44,800 nucleotides of DNA from the NCBI GenBank assembly GCA_005881155.1, contig VBHN01000205.1:1-44800 (forward strand), given 5' to 3'. Under the pieces are notes generated by a model. The model was not told the DNA's origin. It did not search any database and saw nothing but the letters and a program-made list of their open reading frames with translations. This DNA is from Chloroflexota bacterium (GTDB taxonomy: Bacteria; Chloroflexota; Dormibacteria; Dormibacterales; Dormibacteraceae). Below are positions 26,131 through 36,989 of the stretch, one piece after another. A program made the position numbers and the translations under genes. Numbering within the stretch: position 1 is the first letter of the stretch; the number at the start of each line of letters is the position of its first letter.

Positions 26131-28335
26131 GTGGATCGAGGGGACCCGCCACACCGTTCCAGCACGCGCACGCGGCGTCGCCCCGCGCGCCCGAACGGCT
26201 CGGAGTTCCGCTCGGCCTTCCTGGCGGCCGGCGTCGCAATGGCCCGGCTGACCCAGGACGGGATCCTCATCGATGCCAACCCCTCCTTCGTGAGGCTGCT
26301 CGGCCAGTCCGGGAAGAAGCTGGCCGGGCGATCGCTCCTCGACCTTCTCCACCCCGATGACGCGGCGGGCTTGCGGGCCGGCCACTTGAGCAAGCTGAGC
26401 GCGGGCACGATCCTCGCCGAGCTCCGCTTCCAGGCTCCGGGGCGGACTGTCTGGGGCCGTGCCAGCCTGGCTCTCGCCCGGCAGCCGGGTGACACGCCGG
26501 ACGGCCTGGTGCTCACAGTCGAGGACCTCACCGCCCAGAAGGCCCGCGAGGCGAATCTCGAGCAGGAGCGCCTGAGCGACCCGAGCACCGGGCTCGCCAA
26601 CGCCACCGAGTTCATCCGCCGGCTCTCCCGTTCGCTCAGCGCCGCGCGCCGCCGCAAGCGCAAGCTGGCAGTCCTGGTCATCGAGCTGGAAGGATTGGGC
26701 AAGATCGGCGATGAGCTCGGCCAGGGCTCGGCCGACGACCTGGTCGGCCAGCTGGCGGCCCGGCTCCAGGAGCTGGTCCGACCCTCCGACTGCGCGGCGC
26801 GGACCGGCGGCAACGAGTTCGGGCTGGTCCTCAACGAGGTCAGCGAGGCCGACCTGGCAGCCGGAGTGGGACGGAGGCTGATGGCCCGCCTGGAGCCGGA
26901 GTTCCAGTTCGGCGCCGCCGGCGTCCGGGCCCCGGTCGGCCTGGGCGTCGCCATCTTCCCTGACCACGGCCAGGACGCCCAGTCGCTGCTGCGGATGGCC
27001 CGCCTCGACCTCTACCTGGGAGACCGCTCCGGGGCCGCCGCAACATCGCCCTCAGCCGGGTCGGCCGCGGCCACGACAGGACCATCGACCCCGACCAGAA
27101 CCGGCGAGGAGATCCCTGCCGACCTGGAGGCCGGCGACCGGCTGGCAAGGCGGGTCGAGGTCCTGGAGCCAGTCTCGCTCTTCCAGGCCGTGCCCCAACA
27201 GGTCCTGCGCCGGATCGCCCGCTACCTGAGCGAGCAGACCGCGGGCGCCGGCGAGGTGGTGGACGGCGCCGGCTCGCCGGCCGCGCTGCGAATCATCGAG
27301 GAGGGCGTCTGCGAGGTCCGCAGCGAGTCGGTCTCCCTGCTGACCCTGGGACCTGGCGACTTCATGGGCGCCGACTCGCTGCTGCTCGAGAACCCACTCC
27401 CGACCGAGGTCCACGCCCTCACCGACTGCAAGCTGCTGGTCCTCGACCAGGAGCTGGTCGCGCGCCACGCGCCGGCAGGATCGGCTTTCCGGGAAGCCCT
27501 GCGCGTTGCCGCCGGGCAGCGTGACAAGCACCTGCGCTCGCTGCTGGACCGCCCGCGGCGGGCAACCTCCGGCTCCACCGCCACCCAGGTCGCGGTCTAC
27601 TCGACCAAGGGCGGGTCCGGCCGCACCACGCTCGCCCTCAACCTGGCGGCCGAGCTCGGGCACCGGCACCCCGGCGAGGTGCTGCTGGTCGACCTCGCCC
27701 TTCCCTACAACCACGTCGCGCTGCTGGCGAACCTCTCCCCCTCGACCTCCCTGGCGCGGGTTGCCCAGGCGACCGATCAAGGGACGTTCCGTCAGCTCCT
27801 GCTGAGCTCGGTCCTGCCCCATCCGGCCGGCTTCATGGCCCTTCCCACCGCGCTCCGGCCGGAGGAGGCCGAGCTCGTCAAACCCGAGCTCCTGGTCCGG
27901 GCGCTGGAGATCCTCAGCGCCCAGTACCGCTACCTGGTCTTCGACCTCGGCGTCTCGCTCGACGACTGCGTGCTGGCCGCGCTCGAGGTCAGCGACCACC
28001 TGGTCCTGGTCGCCACCCCGGAGCTGGCCTCGATGCACGACTGCCGGCAGCTGATCGACCTGGCCACACGCGTCCTGCACATCCCCGCCGGGAGGGTGCA
28101 CACGGTGCTCAACCACCGGGCGCCCGACTCCGCGATGAGCCGCAAGGTTGTCGAGGAGGTCCTCGGCCACGGGCTGGCCGCCGAATTCCGCTACTTCGGC
28201 GCCAAGCCCGAGCTGGCCGGCCTGGAGGGCAAGCTGCAGGTGCAAACGGATCCCGGCGGCGCCTTCAGCCGCAGCCTTCGGACGCTCCTCGACCAGCTCG
28301 TCGAACGCGTCCCGAGCCGCGGCGCAGCCAATTGA
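26131..28335 (+). CDS. PAS / degenerate GGDEF / cNMP-binding-like / CpaE-MinD-like ATPase fusion protein
   Basis: ORF open from 25990; GTG at 26131 avoids the PCD gene. PAS (MARLTQDGILIDANPSFVRLLGQSGKKLAGRSLLDLLHPDDA), GGDEF-like (DPSTGLANATEFIRRL...RTGGNEFGLVL), cNMP-like (VSLFQAVPQQVLRRIARYL...GPGDFMGADSLLLE), ATPase (VAVYSTKGGSGRTTLALNLAAELGHRHPGEVLLVDL). Confidence 0.85.
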   Translation: MDRGDPPHRSSTRTRRRPARPNGSEFRSAFLAAGVAMARLTQDGILIDANPSFVRLLGQSGKKLAGRSLLDLLHPDDAAGLRAGHLSKLSAGTILAELRFQAPGRTVWGRASLALARQPGDTPDGLVLTVEDLTAQKAREANLEQERLSDPSTGLANATEFIRRLSRSLSAARRRKRKLAVLVIELEGLGKIGDELGQGSADDLVGQLAARLQELVRPSDCAARTGGNEFGLVLNEVSEADLAAGVGRRLMARLEPEFQFGAAGVRAPVGLGVAIFPDHGQDAQSLLRMARLDLYLGDRSGAAATSPSAGSAAATTGPSTPTRTGEEIPADLEAGDRLARRVEVLEPVSLFQAVPQQVLRRIARYLSEQTAGAGEVVDGAGSPAALRIIEEGVCEVRSESVSLLTLGPGDFMGADSLLLENPLPTEVHALTDCKLLVLDQELVARHAPAGSAFREALRVAAGQRDKHLRSLLDRPRRATSGSTATQVAVYSTKGGSGRTTLALNLAAELGHRHPGEVLLVDLALPYNHVALLANLSPSTSLARVAQATDQGTFRQLLLSSVLPHPAGFMALPTALRPEEAELVKPELLVRALEILSAQYRYLVFDLGVSLDDCVLAALEVSDHLVLVATPELASMHDCRQLIDLATRVLHIPAGRVHTVLNHRAPDSAMSRKVVEEVLGHGLAAEFRYFGAKPELAGLEGKLQVQTDPGGAFSRSLRTLLDQLVERVPSRGAAN

Positions 28336-29771
28336 CCGGGAGGCGCGGTCGCCTCAGCCTCGGCCTGGCGGTCGGGCTGCTCGCACTTTCCGGCGCCCTG
28401 CCGCTGGCCAGGCCGCAGGCGGTCCTGGCCAATGTCCCCGGCACCGGCTGCCCGGTCTTCCCGGCTGACAACATTTGGAACGCGGATGTCTCAGGCCTGC
28501 CCCTGAACTCGCACAGTGCCGCCTGGCTGAGCTCCACCGGCGCGTCTTCGGGCAGGAACCTGCACCCCGACTTCGGTGGCCCGCCCTACGGAATTCCCTT
28601 CAACGTCGTCCACTCCAGCCACGCGACGACCAACTTCACCTTCCAGTACGCGAATGAGAGCGACCCCGGCCCCTACCCGTACGGCGGCGACCTCGCCATC
28701 GAGCAGGGCTCGGACGCACACCTGCTGAGCATCGACCAGGACACCTGCAAGCTCTACGAGACCTTCGCCACCAACTCCAACGGCCCCCGCACGGCCGGGT
28801 CGGGCGCCATCTTCGACCTCAGCACCAACGCGCTCCGCCCGGCCGGCTGGACCTCGGCCGACGCGGCCGGGCTGCCGATCTTCCCGGGCCTGCTCAGGCT
28901 GGACGAGGTCCAGTCCGGGTACGTCGGCCACGCAGTCCGCTTCACCGTCGCGCAGAGCGACAGCAGCTACCTCTGGCCGGCGCGTCACCAGGCCAGCGCG
29001 CTCAGCGATCCAAACCTGCCACCGATGGGTGCCCGCTTCCGGCTCAAGGCCGGCTTTGACATCTCCAGCTTCGGTCCCGAGGCGCAGGTGGTGCTGACCG
29101 CCTTCAAGCACTACGGGCTGATCGTCGCCGACAACGGCTCCAACTGGTTCTTCACGGGCACCAGCGACGCGGGCTGGGACGTCGAGCCCTACGCGACCAT
29201 GGTCAGCCAGCTGAAGAGGGTGCCCGCCAGCGCCTTCGAGGCGATCGACGAATCGGGACTGATGCACGATCCGAACTCGGCCCAGGCCGGGACCATCCCA
29301 GCGGCTCCCGCGGCTCCGCACGCGCTGGCCTTGTGGACTTCGGCCGCGGTCAGCTGGGCCCCGCCCGCCAACGGCGGCGAGCCGATCCTCAGCTACACCG
29401 TCAACGGCAGCCCCGGCGGACAGGTGGTGGTCGGTGGCGAGGCGACCAGCGCGACCGTGACCGGGCTGACCACCGGCATCTCCTACACCTTCAAGGTCAC
29501 CGCGACCAACGTCGTAGGCCCGGGGCCGGCCTCGCCTCCGTCCAACGCGGTCGTCCCCGGCGGGCGGCTGCCGGTCCTGCCGAACCCGACGGCGAGTCCG
29601 CCGGTCCGGACGCCTATCCAGCAATCGACCCCGGCCTCTCAACCGCCGTCGCGGCCGGTCCAGGCGAAGCCGTCGCGCCAGTCCCGGGCAGCGCCACCGC
29701 ACAGCGCCGGCCAGGCGCCGGCGGGCGTCCCGCACCTCTGGCGCCCGGATCCGCGATTCAGGTACGAGTAG
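28332..29771 (+). CDS. Secreted protein with C-terminal FN3 domain and Pro-rich tail
   Basis: 479 aa, TTG start in TTGA overlap with the upstream gene; signal peptide; FN3 APHALALWTSAAVSWAPPANGGEPILSYTVNGS...YTFKVTATNVVGPGPASPPSNAV; tail RLPVLPNPTASPP. Confidence 0.8.
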   Translation: MTGRRGRLSLGLAVGLLALSGALPLARPQAVLANVPGTGCPVFPADNIWNADVSGLPLNSHSAAWLSSTGASSGRNLHPDFGGPPYGIPFNVVHSSHATTNFTFQYANESDPGPYPYGGDLAIEQGSDAHLLSIDQDTCKLYETFATNSNGPRTAGSGAIFDLSTNALRPAGWTSADAAGLPIFPGLLRLDEVQSGYVGHAVRFTVAQSDSSYLWPARHQASALSDPNLPPMGARFRLKAGFDISSFGPEAQVVLTAFKHYGLIVADNGSNWFFTGTSDAGWDVEPYATMVSQLKRVPASAFEAIDESGLMHDPNSAQAGTIPAAPAAPHALALWTSAAVSWAPPANGGEPILSYTVNGSPGGQVVVGGEATSATVTGLTTGISYTFKVTATNVVGPGPASPPSNAVVPGGRLPVLPNPTASPPVRTPIQQSTPASQPPSRPVQAKPSRQSRAAPPHSAGQAPAGVPHLWRPDPRFRYE

Positions 29772-29835
29772 CCGCGCCGGGCCGGGACTGCTTCTACAAG
29801 GGCGCCGCGGCTGACACAATTACGGCCCAACTGAG

Positions 29836-30573
29836 ATGCAGGACACCTTCATCGGCCTGCTGACCCTGGTGGTCGGCATCATCCTCTGCTTCGGCGGGCA
29901 CCGCTTCTTCCGCTTCCTGATGGTCCTGGTGGGACTTACGGCCGGCTTCGTGCTCGGCGCCTCCGGTGTCGCCGCGATCACCAAGGGTCAGTTCCTGGAG
30001 AGCATCTGGGGCTGGGTGGTGGCGGTCCTGGTCGCCCTCGCGCTGGGCGGCCTGGCGATCCCCTTCTACGCGGCGGCAGTCGCGGTGCTGGGTGGGGTCG
30101 TCGCCTACCTGGTGGCGAGCGGCGTCCTGGTCTACCTCGGCTACGGGACCGGCACGCTGACCCAGGCGGTGGGAATCGTCGCCGGCGCGGTCGCGATCGT
30201 TCTCATCTACCTCTTCCGGGTTCACCGCCTGCTGGTGATCGCGGTGACGGCCCTGGGCGGAGCCGGCGCCATCCTGGCGGGCGTGCTGGTGCTGCTCGGG
30301 AAGGTGGCGTTCGACGTCCACACCGCGTCGGACCCCACAGAGGCAATCCGAGGGACCCCGGTCTGGCCGCTGCTGCTGATCGTGCTCTTCCTGGCCGGGG
30401 TCGGCGCCCAGTGGAGCATCCGCTCGAAGGCGGCCCCAAAGCCGACCCCGATCGCGACCACCCCGGCGGCGGCTCCCGCGACGCCGGGGCCGGAAGCACC
30501 CGCAGCCGAACCAGTCAGCCCCCCGGAACCGATCGCCGAGCAGCCGCCCGGCGTCGAGCAGCCTCCCGGCTAG
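29836..30573 (+). CDS. Multi-TM membrane protein, DUF4203-like, with Pro/Ala-rich C-terminus
   Basis: 245 aa, about 7 hydrophobic segments ([41 protein letters not shown]...), low-complexity PAPE-rich tail. Confidence 0.75.
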   Translation: MQDTFIGLLTLVVGIILCFGGHRFFRFLMVLVGLTAGFVLGASGVAAITKGQFLESIWGWVVAVLVALALGGLAIPFYAAAVAVLGGVVAYLVASGVLVYLGYGTGTLTQAVGIVAGAVAIVLIYLFRVHRLLVIAVTALGGAGAILAGVLVLLGKVAFDVHTASDPTEAIRGTPVWPLLLIVLFLAGVGAQWSIRSKAAPKPTPIATTPAAAPATPGPEAPAAEPVSPPEPIAEQPPGVEQPPG

Positions 30574-31730
30574 GCTCGGACGCCCGCCAGCCAGGTCGCG
30601 CTGACCAGGGGCACGCCCGGCCGGTAGACCAGGTGCGTGTAGGAGGGCGCGTCCAGGAGGAGCGCGTCCGCCCGCGCGCCGGGCGCCAGCCGCCCGAGCT
30701 CGTCGCGACGCAGCGACCTGGCCCCGCCGGCCGTCGCGGCCAGGAGCGCCTCCTCGATCGTCATCCGCAGGTCGCGAACCGCCAGCGCGATGCAGAAGCT
30801 CATCGACGTCGTGTAGCTCGAACCGGGGTTGCAGTTGGTCGCGATGGCGACCTGCGCGCCCGCGTCGATGACGCGCCGGGCATTCGGGTACGGCTGCCGG
30901 GTCGAGAAATCCGCCGCGGGCAGGAAGGTGGCGACGGTGTCGCCGCCGGCGAGCGCCTCCACGTCCGCGTCGGCGAGGTGGGTGCAGTGGTCCACGGACG
31001 CCGCGCCCATCTCCACCGCCAGGCGGACGCCGGGTCCGGCGTGCAGTTGGTTGCCGTGGACCCGAAGGCCCAGCCCGGCGGCCCGGCCGGCGGCAAGGAC
31101 GGCCCGCGACTGGTCGGCGTCGAAAGCGCCCTCCTCGCAGAAGACGTCGATCCAGCGGGCCAGCGGCGCGCAGGCGGCCAGCATCTCGCCGCAGACCAGG
31201 TCGACGTAGGCGTCGGCGCGCTCCCGGAACTCGGGCGGGACGACGTGCGCGCCCAGGAAGGTGACGTCCTCGGTGTGGGCCCGAGCGACCTCGCAGCAGC
31301 GCCTCTCGGTGTCGACGTCCAGGCCGTAGCCCGACTTGATCTCGACATGGGTGATGCCCGCCCGAAGCGCCTCTTCCCGCCGGCGTCGGGTCAGCGCCGT
31401 CAGCTCCTCGAAGGTGGCCGCCCGGGTCGCCTCGGTGGTGACCCTGATGCCGCCGGCCTCGTACGGCCGGCCGGCCATGCGCGCGGCGAACTCGTCGGCC
31501 CGGTCGCCGGCGAAGACGAGGTGGGTGTGACTGTCGACGAAGCCGGGGATGACACAGCGGCCGCCGGCGTCGAAATGCTGGTCGCCGGCTGCGCCCGCGC
31601 GCTCGACCGCGACGACCTTGCCGTCCTCGATCACCAGGGCGGCGTCACGGACGAGGCCCAGCGCGCCCTCGCCCAGGGAGTGGTCGTTGGTGACCAGAAG
31701 GCCGATCCGATCGATGACCGTGGCGGTCAC
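30570..31730 (-). CDS. hutI: Imidazolonepropionase
   Basis: 386 aa; [52 protein letters not shown]; in a hut operon. Confidence 0.95.
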   Translation of the reverse strand: MTATVIDRIGLLVTNDHSLGEGALGLVRDAALVIEDGKVVAVERAGAAGDQHFDAGGRCVIPGFVDSHTHLVFAGDRADEFAARMAGRPYEAGGIRVTTEATRAATFEELTALTRRRREEALRAGITHVEIKSGYGLDVDTERRCCEVARAHTEDVTFLGAHVVPPEFRERADAYVDLVCGEMLAACAPLARWIDVFCEEGAFDADQSRAVLAAGRAAGLGLRVHGNQLHAGPGVRLAVEMGAASVDHCTHLADADVEALAGGDTVATFLPAADFSTRQPYPNARRVIDAGAQVAIATNCNPGSSYTTSMSFCIALAVRDLRMTIEEALLAATAGGARSLRRDELGRLAPGARADALLLDAPSYTHLVYRPGVPLVSATWLAGVRA

Positions 31731-33003
31731 CTCGGGATGGCGGCGGCCAGCAGGCGGGGGACGTCGAGGCTAACGTGCGCGCCATCGCGGACCACCCAGC
31801 GGCCACCGACCATGACCTCGCGCACGTCGCCGGCGCCGGCGGCGAAGACCACCGCTTCGAGAGCGTTGGCAGGGCGCGTCCCAGCCAACCGTACGCCGTC
31901 CAGGCCGAGCACGGTCAGGTCGGCGAAGCTCGCCACCGCCAGCTTCCCCGCCGCCGGCCAGCAGAGCGCCTTGCCGCCGGCCGCGGTGGCGGCGCGGAGC
32001 AGCTCGGGCGCGCGCTGAAGGCCGCGGCGGCCGGTCGCCAGCCGCTCGTCAAGCTCCACCGCGCGGGCCTCCTCGAAGAGGTCGACGACGGCGTTGGAGT
32101 CGGAGCCGAGCGAGATCGAGATCCCGGCCCCACGCATCACGTGGGCCCTCCCGATGCCATCGGCCAGGTCCCGCTCCGTGGTCGGACAGTGCCGTGGATC
32201 GCGACCAGGTTCGACTGAACCGCGCCCGAGTCCGCCAGCAGCTGCGCGGGCGACCTGCCGAAGGCCTCCTGGCAGGCCTGGTTCTCGGCCGGCTGCTCAG
32301 AGAGGTGCGCGTGGAGCGGGCGGCCCCGGTGGGCGGCCCAGGCGACCACCGCCGGTATCTGTTCGGGCGGCACCGCGCGGACCGAGTGCAGCGCGGCTGC
32401 GATTCGCACCAGGGGCCCCTCCGAGAGCCCGTCGACCCGCTCGCACCAGCGCTCCGCATCGCCGTCGCCGAAGCGGAGCTGGGCGCCTTCCAGCGGCTTG
32501 CCGATGCCGCCGGCCAGGTAGCAGGTGTCGACCAGCGTCAGCCGGATGCCGGCTTCCGCCGCGGCCTGGATCAGAGCTTGGCCCATCGCGTTCGGGTCTG
32601 CGTATGGCTTCCCGGCCGGGTCGTGGTGGAGGTAGTGAAACTCGCCGGCCAGGGTGATGCCGGCCAGCAGCATCTCGGCAAAGGTCGCCCGCGCGAGGGC
32701 GAGGTAGGAGTCCGGGTCGAGCGTCCCGGCCAGCTCGTACATCCGCTCCCGCCAGGTCCAGAAGCTGTCCCCGTTAGCGTGGGTTCGGCCGCGGAGCGCG
32801 CGCTGGAAGGCATGGGAGTGGACGTTGACAAGGCCCGGGATGGTCAGCCCGGAAAGCCGCTGGGCGCCGGCGGGCGGGGCCGGCAGGTCCGGCGTCACCC
32901 CGGCGATCCGGTCGCCCACGACCTCCAGCAGCACGCCCTCCTCGGCCAGCTCCCCGCCCAGCCAGGCGAGCTCGCACCAGTAGTTGTTCCAGGGGCCGGT
33001 CAC
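31727..33003 (-). pseudogene. hutF: Formimidoylglutamate deiminase, disrupted by an internal out-of-frame deletion
   Basis: N-terminal part (GTG 33003, [28 protein letters not shown]...LVAIHGT) and C-terminal part (CPTTERDLADGIGRAHVMRGAGISISLGSDSNAVVDLFEEARAVELDERL...) lie in different frames; junction near 32188-32194. Confidence 0.85.
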
Positions 33004-34664
33004 GACTCTGCCATGGGCAGCCGGACCCCTCGCTCGCGAGCCACCTGCAGCGCGCGCGGGTAGCCGGCGTCCGCGTGGCGCATGACACCGGTACCAGGGT
33101 CGCTGGTCAGCACCCGGGCCAGCTTCTGGGCGGCCAGCTCGGAACCGTCGGCCACGCAGACCATGCCGGCGTGGATCGAGCGGCCGATGCCGACGCCGCC
33201 ACCGTGGTGGATGCTGACCCAGGTGGCGCCGGCGGCCGTGTTCACCAGCGCGTTCAGCAGCGGCCAGTCGGCGATGGCGTCGGAGCCGTCCTCCATGGCC
33301 TCCGTCTCGCGGTAAGGCGAGGCGACCGAGCCGGCGTCGAGGTGATCGCGGCCGATCACGATCGGGCCCTTCAGCTCCCCCGACCTGACCATCTCGTTGA
33401 AGCGCAGCCCGAGGCGGTCCCGCTGCCCGTAGCCGAGCCAGCAGATCCTTGCCGGCAAGCCCTGGAAGGCGATTCTCTCGCTCGCCTGCCGGATCCCGCG
33501 CGCCAGACCTCCGTACTCGGGGAACTCTTCCAGGACCGCGCGGTCGGTCGCGGCGATGTCGGCTGGATCGCCGGAGAGCGCGACCCAGCGGAACGGCCCT
33601 TTGCCCTCGCAGAAGAGCGGCCGGATGTAGGCGGGCACGAAGCCGGGGTAGTCGAAGGCGCGCGCGAAGCCGCCCAGGCGAGCCTCGGCGCGGAGGCTGT
33701 TGCCATAGTCGAAGACCTCGGCGCCGCGGTCCTTGAAGCCGACCATCGCCTCGCAATGAACGGCCATCGCGGCCCGCGCGCTGGAGATGTACTCGGACGG
33801 CTCCTGCCGGCGCAGCCGCTCCGCCTCGGCCTGCGTCATCTGGTTCGGCAGATAACCGGACAGCGCGTCATGGGCGCTGGTCTGGTCGGTGACGATGTCG
33901 GCCTCGAAGCCCATGGCCAGCAGCGCGGGCAGCGCGTCCGCGGCGTTCGCGACCAGGCCTACGCTGAGCGGTCGACGCTCGGCCTTCGCCCGGCGGCAGC
34001 GCGCCACCGCATCGCCGAGGTCGGAGGCCACCTCGTCCAGGTAGCGGGTCTCGAGCCGGCGCCGGGCCCGCTGCTCGTCGACCTCCACGCAGAGGGCCAC
34101 GCCGCCGTTGAGGGTGATCGCCAGAGGCTGCGCCCCGCCCATCCCGCCCAGGCCGGCGGTCAGCGTGATGGTCCCGGCCAGGGAACCGCCGAAGCGGCGC
34201 CGGGCGATCTCGGCGAAGCACTCGTAGGTGCCCTGGACGATGCCCTGGCTGCCGATGTAGATCCAGGAGCCGGCCGTCATCTGGCCGTACATGGTCAGCC
34301 CCAGCTGCTCGAGGCGGCGGAACTCGTCCCAGGTCGCCCACTCCGGCACCAGGTTGGAGTTCGCGATCAGCACCCGCGGCGCCCACTCGTGGGTCCGGAA
34401 GACGCCGACCGGCTTGCCGCTCTGCACCAGCAGGGTCTCGTCGTCCGCCAGCGAGCGGAGGGAGCGGACGATGGCGTCGAAGGACTCCCAGGAGCGCGCC
34501 GCGCGTCCCGTGCCGCCATAGACGATCAGGTCGTCGGGGCGCTCGGCCACATCGGGGTCGAGGTTGTTCATCAGCATCCGCAGGGCGGCCTCCTGCGGCC
34601 AGCCGCGGCAGGAGAGCTCGGGTCCCCGTGGGGCTCGGACGGGCCTCGCACCGGGCAGCGTCAA
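33000..34664 (-). CDS. hutU: Urocanate hydratase
   Basis: 554 aa; [78 protein letters not shown]. Confidence 0.96.
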   Translation of the reverse strand: MTLPGARPVRAPRGPELSCRGWPQEAALRMLMNNLDPDVAERPDDLIVYGGTGRAARSWESFDAIVRSLRSLADDETLLVQSGKPVGVFRTHEWAPRVLIANSNLVPEWATWDEFRRLEQLGLTMYGQMTAGSWIYIGSQGIVQGTYECFAEIARRRFGGSLAGTITLTAGLGGMGGAQPLAITLNGGVALCVEVDEQRARRRLETRYLDEVASDLGDAVARCRRAKAERRPLSVGLVANAADALPALLAMGFEADIVTDQTSAHDALSGYLPNQMTQAEAERLRRQEPSEYISSARAAMAVHCEAMVGFKDRGAEVFDYGNSLRAEARLGGFARAFDYPGFVPAYIRPLFCEGKGPFRWVALSGDPADIAATDRAVLEEFPEYGGLARGIRQASERIAFQGLPARICWLGYGQRDRLGLRFNEMVRSGELKGPIVIGRDHLDAGSVASPYRETEAMEDGSDAIADWPLLNALVNTAAGATWVSIHHGGGVGIGRSIHAGMVCVADGSELAAQKLARVLTSDPGTGVMRHADAGYPRALQVARERGVRLPMAES

Positions 34665-36190
34665 CTCAGCTCGCCCACCGCCGACTGCACGGCCGCGAGC
34701 AGCTCACCGCCAGCGACCAGCCGCTCAGCCGCGGCCAGCTCCGGGCTCTGCCAGCGGTCGGCGCCCGGCCCGGGCACGGCGGCCCGCAAGACCGACCGCG
34801 CTGCCGCGGTGCCCAGGGCGGGGGCAAGCGGTGCGCGGAGGTCGATCCCGCGAGCCGCGCAGACCAGCTCCACGGCCAGGATCCGGCCCAGGTTGGCGAC
34901 CACCGCCCGCAGCTTGCGCGCGGCACCCCAGCCCATCGAGACGTGGTCCTCCTGCATGGCGCTGGTCGGCAGCGAGTCCACGCTCGCGGGCGCCGCCAGG
35001 CGCCGGTTCTCGGCCACCATCGCGGCCTGGGTGTATTGGGCGATCATCACGCCCGAGTTCACGCCCGCTCCCTCAGCCAGGAAGGGCGGCAGGCCCTGGG
35101 AGCGGCCGGCGTCGAGCAGGCGGTCGGTCCGGCGCTCGGAGATGGCGCCGACCTCGGCGGCGGCGATGGCCAGGAAGTCGCAGGCGAAGCCGAGTGGCGC
35201 CCCGTGGAAGTTGCCGCAGGATTCGACGCGTCCGTCAGGCAGGATCATCGGGTTGTCGATCGCGGAGTCCAGCTCCACGGCGGCCACCCGGGCGCTGTGC
35301 GCGACGGTGTCGCGGGCCGCGCCGTTGACCTGGGGAGCGCAGCGGACGGAGTACGCGTCCTGGACCCGGCTGTCCCCGTGGCGGTGGCTGGCCACGATGG
35401 CCGATCCCTCCAGCAGCCGGCGCAGGTTGCTCGCGCTGGCCACCTGGCCCGGGTGCGGGCGCAGCTGCTGCAGGTCGTCAGCAAAGGCCCGGTCCGTGCC
35501 CAGCAAGGCCTCGGTGGTGAGGGCGGCGGTGACATCGGCGATCTTGAGCAGGCGCCCGAGGTCGTCGAGGGCGAGCAGCAGCATCCCGAGCATGCCGTCG
35601 GTCCCGTTGATCAGCGCCAGCCCCTCTTTCGCAGCCAGCGTTAGGGGATGGATGCCGGCGTCCAGCAAGGCGGATACCGCCGGCCGCCGCCGGCCCACTC
35701 GGTCCTGGAGCTCGCCCTCGCCGATCAGCACCAGCGCGCAGTGGGCAAGAGGTGCGAGGTCGCCGCTGGCGCCCAGCGAGCCATGTTCGGGCACGATCGG
35801 GGTCAGGCCGGCATTGAGCAGCGCCAGCATCGTCTCCGCCAGCTCGGGGCGCGCTCCCGAAAAGCCCATCGCGAGCGTCCGCGCCCTCAACAGGAGCATC
35901 GCCCGCACCACCTCCGGCTCGACGGGCGGACCCATACCGGCAGCGTGCGAGCGAACCAACGCCCGCTGCAGCTCCTCACGCCTCTCGGCCGGGATGTAGG
36001 TGTTGGCGAGGGAGCCGAACCCGGTCGAGACGCCGTAGACCGGCTCTTCCGAGGCGCTCAGCCGCGCCACCACCGCCGCGCCGGCCTCCATGCGCCGCCT
36101 CGCCTCGGCGCCCAGCGCGGCGGGCTCACCCTGGCGGGCGACGGCAACGACCTGCGCGGGCGTCAGCCCGGTTCCGTTCACCTCCACCAC
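34661..36190 (-). CDS. hutH: Histidine ammonia-lyase
   Basis: 509 aa; MIO-forming ASG in [25 protein letters not shown]. Confidence 0.96.
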   Translation of the reverse strand: MVEVNGTGLTPAQVVAVARQGEPAALGAEARRRMEAGAAVVARLSASEEPVYGVSTGFGSLANTYIPAERREELQRALVRSHAAGMGPPVEPEVVRAMLLLRARTLAMGFSGARPELAETMLALLNAGLTPIVPEHGSLGASGDLAPLAHCALVLIGEGELQDRVGRRRPAVSALLDAGIHPLTLAAKEGLALINGTDGMLGMLLLALDDLGRLLKIADVTAALTTEALLGTDRAFADDLQQLRPHPGQVASASNLRRLLEGSAIVASHRHGDSRVQDAYSVRCAPQVNGAARDTVAHSARVAAVELDSAIDNPMILPDGRVESCGNFHGAPLGFACDFLAIAAAEVGAISERRTDRLLDAGRSQGLPPFLAEGAGVNSGVMIAQYTQAAMVAENRRLAAPASVDSLPTSAMQEDHVSMGWGAARKLRAVVANLGRILAVELVCAARGIDLRAPLAPALGTAAARSVLRAAVPGPGADRWQSPELAAAERLVAGGELLAAVQSAVGELS

Positions 36191-36219
36191 GACGACGCCA
36201 ACAGTATCCTCGGGAGGCG

Positions 36220-36970
36220 ATGGGCTACACGCTGGTGCTGCTCCGGCACGGGCAGAGCACCTGGAACCTCGAGAATCGCTTCACGGGCTGGATCGACGTG
36301 CCGCTCTCGGACCTCGGCAGGGAGGAGGCGGTGACGGCCGGGCGGCAGCTGAAACAGGCGGGGATCAAGCCCGACGTCGTCCACACCTCGCTCTTGCTTC
36401 GAGCCATCGACACCGCCCAGATCGCGCTCGCCGAGATGGGGCTCACCTGGCTGCCGGTGAAGCGTTCCTGGCGGCTCAACGAGCGCCATTACGGCGCTCT
36501 CCAGGGCCTGGACAAGGCGGAGACGGCGGCCCGCCACGGCGAGGAGCAGGTGCAGGCCTGGCGGCGCAGCTACGACATCCGGCCGCCCGGCCTCCGACCG
36601 GGAGATCCGGACAACCCCGCTTCCGACGCGCGCTATCGAGACCTCGCGCCCGACCTGAAGCCGGCCACCGAGTGCCTGAAGGACGTGGTCGAGCGGATGC
36701 TCCCCTACTGGTAACGACGCGATCGTGCCGGACCTGCATCGCTTCGAGTGCGTGCTGGTTTCGGCGCACGGCAACAGCCTCCGGGCGCTGGTCAAGCACC
36801 TGGACGGGATCTCGGACGACGAGATCGTCAAGCTCAACATCCCCACCGGGGTCCCGCGCGTCTACGAGCTGGGCCCGGACCTCGAGGTGCTCAGTGCGGA
36901 CTACCTCGGGGACGCCGCCGAGATCGCGGCGAAGGCCAGGGCGGTCGCCGAGCAAGCGAGCAGAAAGTAA
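36220..36970 (+). pseudogene. gpmA: 2,3-bisphosphoglycerate-dependent phosphoglycerate mutase, apparent +1 frameshift
   Basis: 36220..36714 gives the N-terminal part ([26 protein letters not shown]...VVERMLPYW*) and 36725..36970 gives the remainder in the +1 frame ([47 protein letters not shown]). An extra T at 36712 creates the TAA. Confidence 0.9.
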
Positions 36971-36989
36971 AAACCGGGAGGACTTCGAG

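Noticed and set aside
30411-32018. 535 aa + strand ORF antisense to hutI
   Set aside because: Shadow ORF with low-complexity sequence; hutI is unambiguous.
33075-35999. 974 aa + strand ORF antisense to hutU and hutH
   Set aside because: Shadow ORF produced by GC-rich codon structure of hutU/hutH; no domain recognised.
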